From: Ruminococcus flavefaciens
Lineage (GTDB): Bacteria; Bacillota; Clostridia; Oscillospirales; Ruminococcaceae
Length of the DNA: 61,286 nt
Reading direction: 5' to 3'
Assembly: GCA_902777125.1 (NCBI GenBank)
Contig: CACYSQ010000012.1
Coordinates: forward strand, 1-61,286
Below the pieces are notes generated by a model. It ran no database searches and was not told the DNA's origin. It was given only the letters and a program-made list of their open reading frames with translations. This document shows, piece after piece, positions 59,949 to 61,286 of the stretch. Positions within the stretch are counted from its first letter, which is position 1. Every line of letters begins with the position of its first letter. Both the position numbers and the translations under genes were made by a program.

Positions 59949-59971
59949 AAGGGCGTGATAAACACGCCCTT
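59949..59971 (-). terminator. Terminator after rplA
   Basis: AAGGGCGTG/CACGCCCTT; the minus strand continues with TTTAATTT. Confidence 0.85.
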
Positions 59972-59986
59972 GATAACAAATTCGGA

Positions 59987-60682
59987 TCAGACACCGTACT
60001 TTGCAGTAGCAACCGGAACTCCGGGGCCCATTGTTGAGGTAACAGTGCAGCTCTTGAGGTAAGTACCCTTAGCAGCAGCAGGCTTAGCCTTAACGATAGC
60101 CTCCATGAGAGTAGCGAAGTTCTCCTCGAGCTTAGCAGCGCCGAAGGAAGCCTTTCCGATAGGACAGTGAATGATGTTGGTCTTGTCGAGACGGTACTCG
60201 ATCTTACCAGCCTTAGCGTCTGTAACAGCCTTTGCAACATCGGGAGTTACAGTACCAGCCTTCGGGTTCGGCATGAGACCGCGAGGTCCGAGAACCTTAC
60301 CGAGACGTCCTACGAGACCCATCATATCGGGTGAAGCAACAACAACGTCGAAGTCCATCCAGTTTTCCTTCATGATCTTGTCAACGAGATCCTGACCGCC
60401 TACGAATTCAGCGCCGGCAGCCTGAGCAGCCTCATACTTGTCCTCCTTGCAGAAAACGCATACACGAACTGTCTTACCAGTACCGTTAGGGAGAACAACA
60501 GCACCTCTTACCTGCTGGTCAGCGTGACGGGAGTCAACGCCGAGGCGGATATGAGCCTCGATAGTCTCATCGAACTTAGCCTTAGCGTTCTTGCAGACGA
60601 GATCGAGAGCCTCTGTGGAATCATACTGCTTTGCATAATCAACAGCCTTTGCGCTGTCAACATATTTCTTGCCGTGTTTCAT
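59987..60682 (-). CDS. rplA: Ribosomal protein L1
   Basis: A 231-residue L1. [55 protein letters not shown] and [16 protein letters not shown] are conserved. It binds 23S rRNA at the L1 stalk and, in many bacteria, represses its own operon mRNA. TAGGAGG precedes the ATG. Follows rplK with a 118-base gap and ends at a strong terminator. Confidence 0.97.
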   Translation of the reverse strand: MKHGKKYVDSAKAVDYAKQYDSTEALDLVCKNAKAKFDETIEAHIRLGVDSRHADQQVRGAVVLPNGTGKTVRVCVFCKEDKYEAAQAAGAEFVGGQDLVDKIMKENWMDFDVVVASPDMMGLVGRLGKVLGPRGLMPNPKAGTVTPDVAKAVTDAKAGKIEYRLDKTNIIHCPIGKASFGAAKLEENFATLMEAIVKAKPAAAKGTYLKSCTVTSTMGPGVPVATAKYGV

Positions 60683-60800
60683 TATATTTCCTCCTATTTA
60701 AGTGGTAATACCGGGATTTATACACCCGGTTAGCGGAATTTTCCTCCCACCAATAGAACTCTGAACGGGACAAAGGTCCCTTCATCATTCAAAATTTTGA
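60683..60800 (-). promoter_or_regulatory. rplK-rplA intergenic leader with hairpins
   Basis: Minus strand holds GGGAC/GTCCC and ACCGGG/CCCGGT hairpins around GGTGGGAGGAAAATTCC. The length and structure are unusual for a gap between rplK and rplA; a translational control site for L1 is possible but not shown. Confidence 0.4.
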
Positions 60801-61226
60801 TTAGTCAACAACTACAACGCCCATTGAACGAGCTGTACCAGCGATCATGCTCATAGCAGCCTCGAGTGAACCTGCATTGAGGTCAGGCATCTTTGTCTCA
60901 GCGATCTTCTGGATCTGCTCCTTGGTGATATTAGCGACCTTGGTCTTGTTCGGAACACCTGAACCGCTCTCGATATTGCAAGCCTTCTTGATGAGGACAG
61001 CTGCGGGAGGAGTCTTGGTGATGAAGGAGAATGAACGGTCTGCGTAAACAGTGATAACAACGGGGATTATCATACCGATCTCGTTCTTGGTTCTCTCATT
61101 GAATTCCTTTGTGAATGCCATGATGTTAACGCCGTGCTGACCGAGTGCCGGACCAACAGGCGGTGCAGGAGTAGCCTTTCCTGCTGTGATCTGAAGCTTA
61201 ATGTAGCCAACTACTTTCTGTGCCAT
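60801..61226 (-). CDS. rplK: Ribosomal protein L11
   Basis: A 141-residue L11: [55 protein letters not shown] and [20 protein letters not shown]. It forms the GTPase-associated centre with 23S rRNA. ATG 61226 is supported by GGAGGTG 9 bases upstream; the longer in-frame reading is noncoding. Confidence 0.97.
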   Translation of the reverse strand: MAQKVVGYIKLQITAGKATPAPPVGPALGQHGVNIMAFTKEFNERTKNEIGMIIPVVITVYADRSFSFITKTPPAAVLIKKACNIESGSGVPNKTKVANITKEQIQKIAETKMPDLNAGSLEAAMSMIAGTARSMGVVVVD

Positions 61227-61286
61227 GTATTCGCACCTCCATAAATGTGGTAAATGGCGAGGCAAGAATTATTTTACCTCTCCCAC

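Overview
The window looks like chromosome of a cellulolytic gut or rumen Firmicute of the genus Ruminococcus. The evidence is three secreted carbohydrate-active enzymes with type I dockerin repeats and Thr-rich linkers, an anaerobe-type thiamine pathway (ThiH rather than ThiO), and sigma-A promoters of TTGACA/TATAAT type with 16-18 bp spacing. No database search was run; names come from motifs and family knowledge.

Bases 1-19,600 are a mosaic of small units and broken genes: a hydrolase and a frameshifted sugar acetyltransferase, a truncated amidoligase, a DUF1848-GNAT fusion, PhzF, a macrodomain protein, an intact hsdR followed by a broken hsdM, an SOS-promoter-driven umuC stub fused tail to tail with a hydrolase stub, a marR operon ending in a truncated flavodoxin, an exonuclease fragment, a DUF4143 ATPase and a Thr-rich lipoprotein. 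Two paralogous small helix-hairpin-helix proteins each close a different transcription unit. A HAD operon is divergent from a fluoride riboswitch whose fluoride-channel gene appears to have decayed.

Bases 19,600-34,200 hold plant-polysaccharide enzymes: a CE1 esterase with internal dockerin, a GH16 with N-terminal dockerin, and a GH5-CBM-SGNH esterase-dockerin protein. Between them lie a DUF134/NifX-like plus C_GCAxxG pair with a tandem operator, a tightly overlapping five-gene operon (HPr-kinase-like, PqqD, S24/S26 peptidase, ABC exporter, nucleotidyltransferase) that resembles the tailoring half of a lasso-peptide locus without cyclase or precursor, and a Ro60-like DUF2828 gene preceded by a 111-bp tandem repeat and a strongly structured candidate RNA.

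Bases 34,300-42,700 carry a TPP-riboswitch-controlled thiamine operon thiS-F-G-H-tenI-E-D-C followed by an araD-type gene; its internal gaps contain several interspersed palindromic repeat families. A 997-residue GH43-CBM-dockerin-CE1 enzyme and a degenerate GGDEF protein follow.

Bases 48,106-59,798 are an 11.7-kb integrative mobilizable element inserted at the 3' end of tRNA-Ala(GGC), bounded by a 48-bp direct repeat. It carries a tyrosine integrase, XRE repressor, excisionase, Rep_trans initiator, MobV relaxase with a likely oriT, serine resolvase, cargo envelope proteins behind a structured leader, an exonuclease, and an Abi_2/AbiF HEPN gene with a hairpin RNA in its 5' leader. The window ends in the ribosomal genes rplA and rplK.
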